A stretch of 64,000 nucleotides of DNA from Linyphia triangularis (GCA_963978545.1 OZ021725.1:11919197-11983196), one strand, 5' to 3'. Numbered from the stretch's first letter, positions 10,195 through 24,209 are shown. Made by a program: numbers and translations. The notes: generated from the sequence alone by a model not told the origin.

Positions 10195-10540
<346 letters not shown>

Positions 10541-10554
10541 AATTTCTTTGGTTC

Positions 10555-10920
10555 AGATTTTCATCGCCCCAGACTGGTTGGGCTGATTACCATACTGCTG
10601 TTCAAGATCTTTGCAAGAAAAAAGCTCCAGACTTCTTTGCAAGGCATTTCACAGTACTTTCCATAGGTGCTAATGTTAATATTCTTTAAAAGTGGTGAAA
10701 TGGTATCCGCATCTTTAAAAATGGTATCCGCATTCAAGACCGTGGTATCCGCACTTATGAGCGTGGTTTCCGCACTTATAAGCATGGTTTCCGCACGTAT
10801 GAGCCTTTTGAAAACGGTGTGAGCCACTTCAAAACGGTCTCATAGAAAAGGACTAAAGTGTCCCATGGTCGGTATGCTTTCAAGTGGCCTTTGAAAAAAA
10901 AATCACAAAACCCGACGTTA
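10555..10920. repeat. Degenerate copy of a family F upstream region
   Basis: Contains about 26-30 bp tandem units (GTATCCGCA, GTTTCCGCACTTATAAGC) at 10700-10800 and TTCAAGTGGCCTTTG at 10880. The same order is found at 30340-30735 upstream of the family F gene at 30867. The similarity breaks off at about 10918, shortly before the palindrome starts, and no family F gene follows. The minus-strand open frame across the units (AETMLISAET repeats) is treated as repeat read-through. Confidence 0.7.
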
Positions 10921-11029
10921 CTGGTGCGAGCATGGTATCAACACGAATGGTGGAGCACAGAATTCTTCTGGCTTATGACACAAGAGTAGTTAGAAAAGGC
11001 CGATCCGGGGCCATGGCGCAGCGCGCAGA

Positions 11030-11150
11030 GGGATGAGGGATGATGACGTCACCGGAAGGGGGCGTGACCGGATATGACGTCACCGGAAGGGGCGTGGTCG
11101 GATATGACGTCACCGGAAGTCACGTGACCGGAAGTGGAGTGGAGTTGTTT
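11030..11150. promoter_or_regulatory. CRE/ETS/E-box cluster (left arm)
   Basis: Repeated TGACGTCACCGGAAG units combine a CRE core (TGACGTCA) with an ETS core (CCGGAAGT), plus CACGTGAC. They are interspersed with GGGGCGTG boxes. This resembles a CpG-rich eukaryotic promoter or enhancer. Confidence 0.6.
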
Positions 11151-11194
11151 CCCTCCTGCTGCTGTTTTAGTTTCGGTTTCGTTATAAGCTGTTT

Positions 11195-11550
11195 GTGTAT
11201 GACGTCACAGTGGGTATGACGTCATAATGTGTTTTATATCAAAGTTTTGAGCGGTGGCAACACTTTTTAGTTTTTGTTTCCAGTTAAATGGGGTTGAGTT
11301 GTTCTAGGACTGCTTGTAAACGAATAAGTTAGAGTGATAGGTTTTTATTGCGTGACGTCACAGTAGGTATGACGTCATAATTTGTTTTATATCAAAGTTT
11401 AGAGCGATGGCAACACTTTTTAGTTTCGATTTACCTTTAAGATAGAATTGAGTTGTTCTAGGACTGCTTGTAAATGAATAAGTTAGAGTGATAGGTTTTT
11501 ATTGCGTGACGTCACAGTAGGTATGACGTCATTCTATGTTAAGATTTACG
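11195..11550. repeat. ~145-bp CRE-containing tandem repeat, three copies (left arm)
   Basis: The pair GTGACGTCACAGTRGGTATGACGTCAT is followed by TTTTATATCAAAGTTT, GGCAACACTTTTTAGTTT and GTTCTAGGACTGCTTGTAAA. It repeats near 11200, 11352 and 11505. It is mirrored at about 24870-25225. Confidence 0.85.
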
Positions 11551-11979
11551 TTTTAAGTGGTGATAACATTGGATATATACCAAATTTAGTTTTCAGGTGT
11601 TGGCAACGAGTTCTGATCGGTCAGCTAAATGCTCGCTGGTGATTGATAAGTTTTAAACATGTGACCAAAAGTTAACTCCTGATTGACTGTTTGGTTTTCT
11701 AGCGAGTTACTTACATATCCTTTAGCCAAGTTAAAATACCTGCAACAAAGTTACACAAAAAAAAAAAAAATGTTAAATTTGAAAAGTTAATAAAAGGAAG
11801 GCCATTTGCTAAGGGTCTAAAGAACCCTAACCCCGAGCTACACGTGACATTTCAATATTTTACCAAACAATTGTTAAAATATCGACTATCGGACGTTGCC
11901 TTCATGGTAACTCATCTACCCACCCCCCTTCCCTAACTAATTTTGAATAAGTTAAGACTTTAGAATTACAATTAATAAA

Positions 11980-12210
11980 TTTTGAAAAATTATTTATTAA
12001 AGGTGAGGACCCACCTCCAGCCCGATACCTCTTTTAGGAAGAATTGGTACCGCCTCACTCCACCCTAACAAAAAAAAAAAATCTGTGAAAAAAAAAACAC
12101 GAAGTATTAAACACGTCTTTCACACTCAGGTATCTAAGTAGAAATGGCGAGACGGCAACCGGTAGCGTCTATATATGAGGGGTGATCACGTGACTTCACC
12201 GACCAATCAG
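11980..12210 (-). ncRNA. Candidate short outward transcript (left arm)
   Basis: Reading leftwards there is a CCAAT box (ATTGG, about 12204), CACGTGATC, then a TATATA box (about 12170). AATAAA follows on that strand near 11998. The implied RNA is only about 150 nt with no open frame. The mirror copy is at 24210-24440. Confidence 0.3.
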
Positions 12211-12479
12211 GTTTCACGGTAGAGGGTGCTACTGACTATCGACCCGTCAGAAGGGAGGGGAGCGAGACTAGGGATGTTTCAACACGCTTCAACGCGTTTG
12301 CGAGTTGAGTTGTTGCGTAACGATCTTGCTTGAAACAGTTAAAGTGATAGATAATTTGTTCGTGACGTCATAGTGTAGCGAATGGGTTTTTAGCGTAGAC
12401 AGTTGTTGCAATTGGAGTAATTATGAAATTTATTAAATATAAAGATAATATTTAGTAATAATTATCAGATTTTATTATT

Positions 12480-14300
12480 ATTATTATAAAAAATAAACTT
12501 ATAAAAAAAGTGAACGTGAAAATTTACTTTACGAATAAAAATCATGTCTTTAAAATGTGTACGAATATCACTAAATAAGAGAAAAAAGTAACATACTTAA
12601 ACTCTTTAAAATAAATAACTTTAACATTAACGTAAAAAATTTACTTTTCACATAAAAATCACTTTAAAATGAGTAAAAATATCGCTAAATAAGAGAAAAA
12701 AAAGTAACTTACTTAAAATTTCTAAGATAAATATTTAACCTTTACTCGAAAATTCCCTTCATATATAAAAATCACGACTTTAAAATATGACATGCAAGAG
12801 AAAAGTAACGTACTTAAACTTTCTACGACAAATAACTTTAACATTAACGTAACATTTTACTTTACACATAAAAATCCCGACTTTAAAATATGTAGAAATA
12901 TCGCTAAATAAAAGAAGAAAAAAAAAGTAACATACTTAAACTTTGTACGACAAATAACTTTGACATTAACGTAAAAAATTTTCTTCACATATAAAAATCA
13001 CGACTTTAAAATGTAACGTGTAAGAAGAATTAGCATACTTAAAATTTCTACGACAAATAAATTTAACCTTTACGCGAAAATTTACTATATACATAAAAAT
13101 CATGTCTTTAAAATATGTAAAAATATTGCTAAATAAAAGAAAAAAAACTAACATACTTAAACTTTGCACGACAAATAACTTTAGCATTAACGTAAAAATT
13201 TACTTCACATATAAAAATCACGACATTAAAATGTGACATGTAAGAAGAATTAGCATACTTAAAATTTTTACGATAAATAATTTTAACATTTGAGTGAAAA
13301 TTTACTACATATATAAAAATCATGTATTTAAAATATCGCTGAATAAAAGAAAAAAAGTAACATACTTAAACTTTCTACGACAAATAACTTTAACATTAAC
13401 GCAAAAATTTACTTTACACATAAAAATCACGACTTTAAATTTGACATGCAGGAGGAAAGTATAACATACCTATAATTTCTACGACAAAGAATTCAAACAT
13501 TGCCATTCATGTCTTTAAAATGTATAATGACAACTCTAACTTTTAGAAAAAAGAAACACTAAAAATTTACAAGGCAAAGAATTTAAAATTGAACGTGAAA
13601 ATTAACTTCACATGTACAATCATACTCTTATATCAACGATAAATAAGATAAAAAAGAAGCTCTAAAAATTTATAAGGCAAATAATTTAAATAATACGCGA
13701 AAATTTACCACACATATAAAAATTATGTCTTTCAAATGTGTAAGAATAGCGCTAAATTAGAGAAAAAGAAATACTAAAAATTTATAAGGTAAGGAATTGA
13801 AACAATATGCGAAAATTTATTTCACGCATAAAATTTTTATCTTTAAAATGTGTAAGAATAATGCTAAATTAGAGAAGAAAAAAAAATAACATACTTAAAC
13901 TTTCTTCGACAACAATTTAAACAATACGCGACATTTTCATACACAATTATTTTCTTAGGTTAATGTTAAATAATGGGAAATTTAACAGAATAAAAATTTC
14001 AAAGATAAGGAATTTTAACCTTTACACGAAAATTTACCTCACAAAAATATCATATCCTTAAACTTTAACGTGACAATTTACTCTTCATATACAATTAAAC
14101 TCTTAGGGTAATGTTAAATAAGAAAAAAAAAATAATATACTTAAAATTTCTAAGATAAACATAACGTAAAAATTTCGTATCATGTGTTTAAAATGTAACA
14201 TATAAGAGAAAAAAAAAACTAAATTACTTGAACTTTCTATGATAAATAACTTTAACAGTAACGTAAAAATGTACTTTACACATAAAAATCACGACTTTAA
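12480..14300. repeat. AT-rich ~110-220 bp diverged tandem repeats (left arm)
   Basis: ACTTAAACTTTCTACGACAA, ATAACTTTAACATTAACGTA and CATATAAAAATCACGACTTT recur in this order about ten times with drift (for example 12810, 12935, 13150, 13360, 14210). There is no coding signal. The mirror copy is at 22120-23940. Confidence 0.85.
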
Positions 14301-14385
14301 ATGGGAAGATAAGCAGGTGACGGTAATTAGCCAATCAGGGTAGCGGTAGGTGATACGCCATTCGCCGGCATTTTTAGATCGGAGG

Positions 14386-14559
14386 ATGAGTCACGCTAAA
14401 ACTTGTTGGAACAGGTCGGGAGATTTGTACAGCAAGAACAACAGCATCGACGCGCAAGCAGCGGGTGATGCTGTGATGTGTCAGCAGGTCTTTGAGATTA
14501 CCGTTTTCCTACTTTGCCGTTTTCATAATGAAATGTTTGTGAAAACTTGGAATGAATAA
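14386..14559 (+). CDS. Small ORF in a GC-richer island (left arm)
   Basis: 57 residues starting at ATG 14386, preceded by a CCAATCA box (14330) and ending exactly at AATAAA (stop overlaps 14555-14560). The local base composition is much less AT-rich than its surroundings. This could be a short gene or an exon. There is no domain match and no TATA box. Confidence 0.25.
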   Translation: MSHAKTCWNRSGDLYSKNNSIDAQAAGDAVMCQQVFEITVFLLCRFHNEMFVKTWNE

Positions 14560-14579
14560 AGTGGATTTCAAAGACATAT

Positions 14580-17500
14580 TAGTAAGTGAAGGTAGAATTC
14601 GCATGGACTTTCTTCCAAAAAGTATGATTCACTTGGAGAATTTAAGATCATTTCTACTTGAAAACTTTTCTATTATTTAAAACATTGAATATTGTTCAAA
14701 CTCAGTGGGATTATATGCTACAATACGGGTAAAACTTAACAAAATTGTTACATAGAAGAAAAATAGTAAGAGATTTAAAATAAATATTAGTTATAGATAC
14801 TCCAAAGAAAAAATTTCACCTCTACTTTTCAATCGGAAAATCAATACAAGTTGGAAATTTATGTTACTTCAAGAAAGACTTAGACAATTTACTTTGTAAT
14901 AATATACGTTAAGGTGTCATATTAACTCGTGCACTACATGCTGACTAAGGTTTATTTTACTTGAAAGGTGAATTGGGGGAAAATATTAAATAAATTGTAG
15001 ATATTAAATACATTGTAGATATACATTCAAGTTTTGAAAATCGCCTGCAAGACTTTTAAAACATCTTAAGATAATTTGAAAGAAACTTGCGAATTATATG
15101 TAAACTACATAACTTTTTATACTCTGAAAGGAAATCACAAGTAACTTAGTTAACTTTTTTCATGGTAACACTCATATTCAATGACATGTTTTTAAAATTT
15201 AACCTTCTTTACATGATATTAGTTATAAATTTGTTCAATCTCAGATGCGATATACTATTATTTCTAACATATATGTTACGAATTGTGTAAAGTTTTTAAA
15301 AGAGTATATGCAAATCACCAATCAGAAACATAAAAATCTAACATCAATCAAACACACTAAAATAATAAGATATTTTCCTTAGTGGAAATAGTTAACTACT
15401 CATGGGATGGAATGTACTTAGAAAATTTAAATACTGAAAAAAGTTTGCTAGGCAAACTTAAAGAATATATTTTTTTTTTCTTGTGAAAAACTAGCATAAA
15501 TTTGAAAAATATAGAGTTTGTTACTACGTAAAATTGAACATCATCTGGACAAACTAAATTATACATGAATTTTTTTTTTTATTTGAGAGGTGCTGACAAT
15601 ATATCATTAATACAGAGATTTTTAACTTCCACCCATAATTTCTAAATAACTTATACATAAATTTCAGAAAACTGAAACGGAATGTGTTTTACAAGACGCT
15701 TATTTTGTAAGATGATTATTCAATATTAATATAACTGAGCAAAGTTCATTACGGAAAAAACTTGTAAAAGATACTTATATTTTGAAAATAGTTTGAAATA
15801 TCCTTTTAAATTTATGAATGCTCGCTTTCGAAAGACACAAATAAAACTGATATTACACATGATAATTAACACATGCATAACATTAATCAAACAAAGTGGA
15901 ATTTTTATTGCTTGTGACCGATAACTTTTCAGTGAAGCAGAACTTACATAGGAAATTTGTGCAAACTTTTTCAACTTTTAAACCAAGTATTATGTAAAAT
16001 TATAAATTACGATAGGAAATAGCACACTTCAGAATCGGAACAAGTCTTCTAGTTAAGCTAAATTTATTTCTCAAGGAATTGAAAGCATACCAGACAAGTC
16101 CTCATCATTTCGCATCTTTTCTCATGTTGCAAGAAGACATACTTTGTAAAAGATCGTCGTTGCACTTAACAAAAATCAGTAAAAATAAATGTATTTTCTA
16201 TGGCAAAGATAAAACTTCACAACTTAATTACTGAAATTTAGCTAAGTTGCATATGGTTTATTCACATAACTCGCATATGCTTCGAATGTTGAAATATATT
16301 TGTCAGTTGAAATCAAACTAATCGAAAATAAATGCTACCTACATTTTCAAGTCGGAAATTACTATTAAATAAACTTTACATGTAAAACATTGTCATGTTA
16401 AAAAGAAAAAACTACAAAAATGTAAATGATAATTTTACTGTTGGTACATAAATGATGAATAATTTATGATTTTATTCTAGGCAAACGTTTTATTGTCTAA
16501 CAGAGAACTTAAACTTTAGCAGAAAAATAAAAAAATACAATTTTTATATCCTATCATACTTGTCGAAAATTGAATTTATTAGCTGTTGTAATAGATTTTT
16601 ATTGTCCAAATTTCTATAGTTTTTCTTCCCGGTGCAATAAAATTAAGTTCATGTGTAATAAGTAGGTTTTTTTTTTTTATGAATCTTATAAATTTAATGA
16701 AATTATTATGACCTAAGAGATTGAGTGAACTGAATAAATCAATGATGTAAATTTAAACAGTGACTTGAACTGATACATACTATAACTGTAAAGAAGTATG
16801 ACAAAGTGATAGATGAAGTAAAAATAGAAGTTGAATGAAATGTGTTGAAAAAAGTTGAAGACGACAAGAAATTCGTAATTGAGAATTATCATTGACTTAT
16901 ATTAACTTCGTTTTTCTTGCTTATGACAAGAAAATACACTCTTTCTTATTAAGAACCAACTTGATATCTTATCATAGAATGACAATGATGAAATATCTAT
17001 ACATTAAAAAAAAAAATACCAAACTTAGACATAGCAAATTTCTCGAAATTCATGTATAATGCGAGAGGTTTTACTGGAAATATAGAAGATACAACATTGA
17101 AAGATGTGAATGTTTCGAAGTACTTTATCAGAAATAAAAAAAAAAAATGCGCTGAGATTCGCTATAAAAAATTTTAGGAGAAAGTTTAAACAAAATTTAA
17201 AATCAAACATGCTTTTAAATGGGAACACAAATATTAAAACTAGAGCACATTAAACAATTTATATTACGTCATCTCAGTTGTATCAAACTGAATAACATGA
17301 AAAACAACCACAAACTGAATAAACATGAAAATTATCAATATATATGGAAAAGTTTCCTTTTTTCACATATAAAAAAAAAATAACACATTGACGTACAATA
17401 AGATCGCGAAACATGCATAATCATATACCGATAAGAGCAACCAATGTTGCGGGGAGATATTCACATGATGGTCAATATCCCATGAATAAATTGATTGATT

Positions 17501-18200
17501 GAATTTATAATGCTAATTCCAATAGTATTCCACGTAACTTCAACTTCATATGTTACACTATAGATATATTTATTTTTCAAATATATTGACTTTCGAAAAA
17601 TCATCCTTCAATACAAGAATGATCATAGTAAGAATAAAAGAAAAGATACTAAGCATTGATTTAAAGTGTATTTATTTCAACTTAGCAACAAATCATATGC
17701 TTGAAACGAAAATTGCTTCGAACCAAAGTATAACCATCCAATTTCATTGATTCCTACAAGGACATTTTTCTCATCTAGTAATTGAATTTTTTTTTTCTCA
17801 TACACATTATAAGTGATGTCCAATCAGGTGTAGAATAGTTGAAGATATCCGACCTCTTTCTAAATATTAATAAGTCACTGTTGAAAAACTTATAAAAATT
17901 TCAATTTACACTTAAAGTTTTTTTTTTTTTTTTTATATATATTTCAAAGAATTTTTTCAAATCAATATGTATATTTAAATACTGAAACTTATTCACTTCA
18001 ATAAATGTATGTTTAAGTTATAAAACTTGAACTTATAAAGTTGAAAAATTGTAACTTTTCGTCTTCTTCGTATAAATCGATAACTTATACACTAGTTCTT
18101 CATCAATTAATCTTCTAAGTAAATCTTTCAAAGGTAAAAACATACTTATAGCTTTGCATTTGTAACAAGTTAAATTGTACATGTTTCATGTGAAAGTTAC
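14580..18200. other. AT-rich DNA without recognisable genes (left arm)
   Basis: I see no gene, RNA or organised repeat in this 3.6 kb apart from short homopolymer runs. Open frames of 60-80 codons are expected by chance at this composition. Confidence 0.6.
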
Positions 18201-18218
18201 GAAAATATCTGAAATTTT
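18201..18218. other. Centre (loop) of the 14.4-kb palindrome
   Basis: An 18-nt unpaired spacer, GAAAATATCTGAAATTTT, lies between perfectly complementary arms (GAAAGTTAC / GTAACTTTC at its borders). Confidence 0.9.
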
Positions 18219-21200
18219 GTAACTTTCACATGAAACATGTACAATTTAACTTGTTACAAATGCAAAGCTATAAGTATGTTTTTACCTTTGAAAGATTTAC
18301 TTAGAAGATTAATTGATGAAGAACTAGTGTATAAGTTATCGATTTATACGAAGAAGACGAAAAGTTACAATTTTTCAACTTTATAAGTTCAAGTTTTATA
18401 ACTTAAACATACATTTATTGAAGTGAATAAGTTTCAGTATTTAAATATACATATTGATTTGAAAAAATTCTTTGAAATATATATAAAAAAAAAAAAAAAA
18501 AACTTTAAGTGTAAATTGAAATTTTTATAAGTTTTTCAACAGTGACTTATTAATATTTAGAAAGAGGTCGGATATCTTCAACTATTCTACACCTGATTGG
18601 ACATCACTTATAATGTGTATGAGAAAAAAAAAATTCAATTACTAGATGAGAAAAATGTCCTTGTAGGAATCAATGAAATTGGATGGTTATACTTTGGTTC
18701 GAAGCAATTTTCGTTTCAAGCATATGATTTGTTGCTAAGTTGAAATAAATACACTTTAAATCAATGCTTAGTATCTTTTCTTTTATTCTTACTATGATCA
18801 TTCTTGTATTGAAGGATGATTTTTCGAAAGTCAATATATTTGAAAAATAAATATATCTATAGTGTAACATATGAAGTTGAAGTTACGTGGAATACTATTG
18901 GAATTAGCATTATAAATTCAATCAATCAATTTATTCATGGGATATTGACCATCATGTGAATATCTCCCCGCAACATTGGTTGCTCTTATCGGTATATGAT
19001 TATGCATGTTTCGTGATCTTATTGTACGTCAATGTGTTATTTTTTTTTTATATGTGAAAAAAGGAAACTTTTCCATATATATTGATAATTTTCATGTTTA
19101 TTCAGTTTGTGGTTGTTTTTCATGTTATTCAGTTTGATACAACTGAGATGACGTAATATAAATTGTTTAATGTGCTCTAGTTTTAATATTTGTGTTCCCA
19201 TTTAAAAGCATGTTTGATTTTAAATTTTGTTTAAACTTTCTCCTAAAATTTTTTATAGCGAATCTCAGCGCATTTTTTTTTTTTATTTCTGATAAAGTAC
19301 TTCGAAACATTCACATCTTTCAATGTTGTATCTTCTATATTTCCAGTAAAACCTCTCGCATTATACATGAATTTCGAGAAATTTGCTATGTCTAAGTTTG
19401 GTATTTTTTTTTTTAATGTATAGATATTTCATCATTGTCATTCTATGATAAGATATCAAGTTGGTTCTTAATAAGAAAGAGTGTATTTTCTTGTCATAAG
19501 CAAGAAAAACGAAGTTAATATAAGTCAATGATAATTCTCAATTACGAATTTCTTGTCGTCTTCAACTTTTTTCAACACATTTCATTCAACTTCTATTTTT
19601 ACTTCATCTATCACTTTGTCATACTTCTTTACAGTTATAGTATGTATCAGTTCAAGTCACTGTTTAAATTTACATCATTGATTTATTCAGTTCACTCAAT
19701 CTCTTAGGTCATAATAATTTCATTAAATTTATAAGATTCATAAAAAAAAAAAACCTACTTATTACACATGAACTTAATTTTATTGCACCGGGAAGAAAAA
19801 CTATAGAAATTTGGACAATAAAAATCTATTACAACAGCTAATAAATTCAATTTTCGACAAGTATGATAGGATATAAAAATTGTATTTTTTTATTTTTCTG
19901 CTAAAGTTTAAGTTCTCTGTTAGACAATAAAACGTTTGCCTAGAATAAAATCATAAATTATTCATCATTTATGTACCAACAGTAAAATTATCATTTACAT
20001 TTTTGTAGTTTTTTCTTTTTAACATGACAATGTTTTACATGTAAAGTTTATTTAATAGTAATTTCCGACTTGAAAATGTAGGTAGCATTTATTTTCGATT
20101 AGTTTGATTTCAACTGACAAATATATTTCAACATTCGAAGCATATGCGAGTTATGTGAATAAACCATATGCAACTTAGCTAAATTTCAGTAATTAAGTTG
20201 TGAAGTTTTATCTTTGCCATAGAAAATACATTTATTTTTACTGATTTTTGTTAAGTGCAACGACGATCTTTTACAAAGTATGTCTTCTTGCAACATGAGA
20301 AAAGATGCGAAATGATGAGGACTTGTCTGGTATGCTTTCAATTCCTTGAGAAATAAATTTAGCTTAACTAGAAGACTTGTTCCGATTCTGAAGTGTGCTA
20401 TTTCCTATCGTAATTTATAATTTTACATAATACTTGGTTTAAAAGTTGAAAAAGTTTGCACAAATTTCCTATGTAAGTTCTGCTTCACTGAAAAGTTATC
20501 GGTCACAAGCAATAAAAATTCCACTTTGTTTGATTAATGTTATGCATGTGTTAATTATCATGTGTAATATCAGTTTTATTTGTGTCTTTCGAAAGCGAGC
20601 ATTCATAAATTTAAAAGGATATTTCAAACTATTTTCAAAATATAAGTATCTTTTACAAGTTTTTTCCGTAATGAACTTTGCTCAGTTATATTAATATTGA
20701 ATAATCATCTTACAAAATAAGCGTCTTGTAAAACACATTCCGTTTCAGTTTTCTGAAATTTATGTATAAGTTATTTAGAAATTATGGGTGGAAGTTAAAA
20801 ATCTCTGTATTAATGATATATTGTCAGCACCTCTCAAATAAAAAAAAAAATTCATGTATAATTTAGTTTGTCCAGATGATGTTCAATTTTACGTAGTAAC
20901 AAACTCTATATTTTTCAAATTTATGCTAGTTTTTCACAAGAAAAAAAAAATATATTCTTTAAGTTTGCCTAGCAAACTTTTTTCAGTATTTAAATTTTCT
21001 AAGTACATTCCATCCCATGAGTAGTTAACTATTTCCACTAAGGAAAATATCTTATTATTTTAGTGTGTTTGATTGATGTTAGATTTTTATGTTTCTGATT
21101 GGTGATTTGCATATACTCTTTTAAAAACTTTACACAATTCGTAACATATATGTTAGAAATAATAGTATATCGCATCTGAGATTGAACAAATTTATAACTA

Positions 21201-21860
21201 ATATCATGTAAAGAAGGTTAAATTTTAAAAACATGTCATTGAATATGAGTGTTACCATGAAAAAAGTTAACTAAGTTACTTGTGATTTCCTTTCAGAGTA
21301 TAAAAAGTTATGTAGTTTACATATAATTCGCAAGTTTCTTTCAAATTATCTTAAGATGTTTTAAAAGTCTTGCAGGCGATTTTCAAAACTTGAATGTATA
21401 TCTACAATGTATTTAATATCTACAATTTATTTAATATTTTCCCCCAATTCACCTTTCAAGTAAAATAAACCTTAGTCAGCATGTAGTGCACGAGTTAATA
21501 TGACACCTTAACGTATATTATTACAAAGTAAATTGTCTAAGTCTTTCTTGAAGTAACATAAATTTCCAACTTGTATTGATTTTCCGATTGAAAAGTAGAG
21601 GTGAAATTTTTTCTTTGGAGTATCTATAACTAATATTTATTTTAAATCTCTTACTATTTTTCTTCTATGTAACAATTTTGTTAAGTTTTACCCGTATTGT
21701 AGCATATAATCCCACTGAGTTTGAACAATATTCAATGTTTTAAATAATAGAAAAGTTTTCAAGTAGAAATGATCTTAAATTCTCCAAGTGAATCATACTT
21801 TTTGGAAGAAAGTCCATGCGAATTCTACCTTCACTTACTAATATGTCTTTGAAATCCACT

Positions 21861-22034
21861 TTATTCATTCCAAGTTTTCACAAACATTTCATTATGAAAA
21901 CGGCAAAGTAGGAAAACGGTAATCTCAAAGACCTGCTGACACATCACAGCATCACCCGCTGCTTGCGCGTCGATGCTGTTGTTCTTGCTGTACAAATCTC
22001 CCGACCTGTTCCAACAAGTTTTAGCGTGACTCAT
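21861..22034 (-). CDS. Small ORF, mirror copy (right arm)
   Basis: The same 57-residue frame as 14386-14559 in the opposite orientation. Confidence 0.25.
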   Translation of the reverse strand: MSHAKTCWNRSGDLYSKNNSIDAQAAGDAVMCQQVFEITVFLLCRFHNEMFVKTWNE

Positions 22035-24209
22035 CCTCCGATCTAAAAATGCCGGCGAATGGCGTATCACCTACCGCTACCCTGATTGGCTAATTACCGT
22101 CACCTGCTTATCTTCCCATTTAAAGTCGTGATTTTTATGTGTAAAGTACATTTTTACGTTACTGTTAAAGTTATTTATCATAGAAAGTTCAAGTAATTTA
22201 GTTTTTTTTTTCTCTTATATGTTACATTTTAAACACATGATACGAAATTTTTACGTTATGTTTATCTTAGAAATTTTAAGTATATTATTTTTTTTTTCTT
22301 ATTTAACATTACCCTAAGAGTTTAATTGTATATGAAGAGTAAATTGTCACGTTAAAGTTTAAGGATATGATATTTTTGTGAGGTAAATTTTCGTGTAAAG
22401 GTTAAAATTCCTTATCTTTGAAATTTTTATTCTGTTAAATTTCCCATTATTTAACATTAACCTAAGAAAATAATTGTGTATGAAAATGTCGCGTATTGTT
22501 TAAATTGTTGTCGAAGAAAGTTTAAGTATGTTATTTTTTTTTCTTCTCTAATTTAGCATTATTCTTACACATTTTAAAGATAAAAATTTTATGCGTGAAA
22601 TAAATTTTCGCATATTGTTTCAATTCCTTACCTTATAAATTTTTAGTATTTCTTTTTCTCTAATTTAGCGCTATTCTTACACATTTGAAAGACATAATTT
22701 TTATATGTGTGGTAAATTTTCGCGTATTATTTAAATTATTTGCCTTATAAATTTTTAGAGCTTCTTTTTTATCTTATTTATCGTTGATATAAGAGTATGA
22801 TTGTACATGTGAAGTTAATTTTCACGTTCAATTTTAAATTCTTTGCCTTGTAAATTTTTAGTGTTTCTTTTTTCTAAAAGTTAGAGTTGTCATTATACAT
22901 TTTAAAGACATGAATGGCAATGTTTGAATTCTTTGTCGTAGAAATTATAGGTATGTTATACTTTCCTCCTGCATGTCAAATTTAAAGTCGTGATTTTTAT
23001 GTGTAAAGTAAATTTTTGCGTTAATGTTAAAGTTATTTGTCGTAGAAAGTTTAAGTATGTTACTTTTTTTCTTTTATTCAGCGATATTTTAAATACATGA
23101 TTTTTATATATGTAGTAAATTTTCACTCAAATGTTAAAATTATTTATCGTAAAAATTTTAAGTATGCTAATTCTTCTTACATGTCACATTTTAATGTCGT
23201 GATTTTTATATGTGAAGTAAATTTTTACGTTAATGCTAAAGTTATTTGTCGTGCAAAGTTTAAGTATGTTAGTTTTTTTTCTTTTATTTAGCAATATTTT
23301 TACATATTTTAAAGACATGATTTTTATGTATATAGTAAATTTTCGCGTAAAGGTTAAATTTATTTGTCGTAGAAATTTTAAGTATGCTAATTCTTCTTAC
23401 ACGTTACATTTTAAAGTCGTGATTTTTATATGTGAAGAAAATTTTTTACGTTAATGTCAAAGTTATTTGTCGTACAAAGTTTAAGTATGTTACTTTTTTT
23501 TTCTTCTTTTATTTAGCGATATTTCTACATATTTTAAAGTCGGGATTTTTATGTGTAAAGTAAAATGTTACGTTAATGTTAAAGTTATTTGTCGTAGAAA
23601 GTTTAAGTACGTTACTTTTCTCTTGCATGTCATATTTTAAAGTCGTGATTTTTATATATGAAGGGAATTTTCGAGTAAAGGTTAAATATTTATCTTAGAA
23701 ATTTTAAGTAAGTTACTTTTTTTTCTCTTATTTAGCGATATTTTTACTCATTTTAAAGTGATTTTTATGTGAAAAGTAAATTTTTTACGTTAATGTTAAA
23801 GTTATTTATTTTAAAGAGTTTAAGTATGTTACTTTTTTCTCTTATTTAGTGATATTCGTACACATTTTAAAGACATGATTTTTATTCGTAAAGTAAATTT
23901 TCACGTTCACTTTTTTTATAAGTTTATTTTTTATAATAATAATAATAAAATCTGATAATTATTACTAAATATTATCTTTATATTTAATAAATTTCATAAT
24001 TACTCCAATTGCAACAACTGTCTACGCTAAAAACCCATTCGCTACACTATGACGTCACGAACAAATTATCTATCACTTTAACTGTTTCAAGCAAGATCGT
24101 TACGCAACAACTCAACTCGCAAACGCGTTGAAGCGTGTTGAAACATCCCTAGTCTCGCTCCCCTCCCTTCTGACGGGTCGATAGTCAGTAGCACCCTCTA
24201 CCGTGAAAC

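Larger units (their letters stand above)
10984..18200 (+). repeat. Left arm of 14.4-kb palindrome (7217 bp)
   Basis: Position i pairs with about 36420-i out to 10984/25436 (GAGTAGTTAGAAAAGG against its complement); beyond that the two flanks differ. The arm is strongly AT-rich except for its outer 1.3 kb and a short GC-richer island at 14290-14560. It carries no gene longer than about 80 codons. I noticed one substitution (17406 versus 19014) and one homopolymer difference (17 T at 17918, 18 A on the other arm), so the arms are nearly identical. Confidence 0.95.

Noticed and set aside
10561..10827. Minus-strand frame with AETMLISAET repeats (also 30346-30651)
   Set aside because: Arises from roughly 26-30 bp tandem repeats in a promoter-upstream block; no TATA or start context on that strand.
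12966..20694. Sixty- to eighty-codon frames in the palindrome arms
   Set aside because: Expected by chance in AT-rich repeats; composition is Phe/Ile/Lys/Asn only, with no promoter signals.
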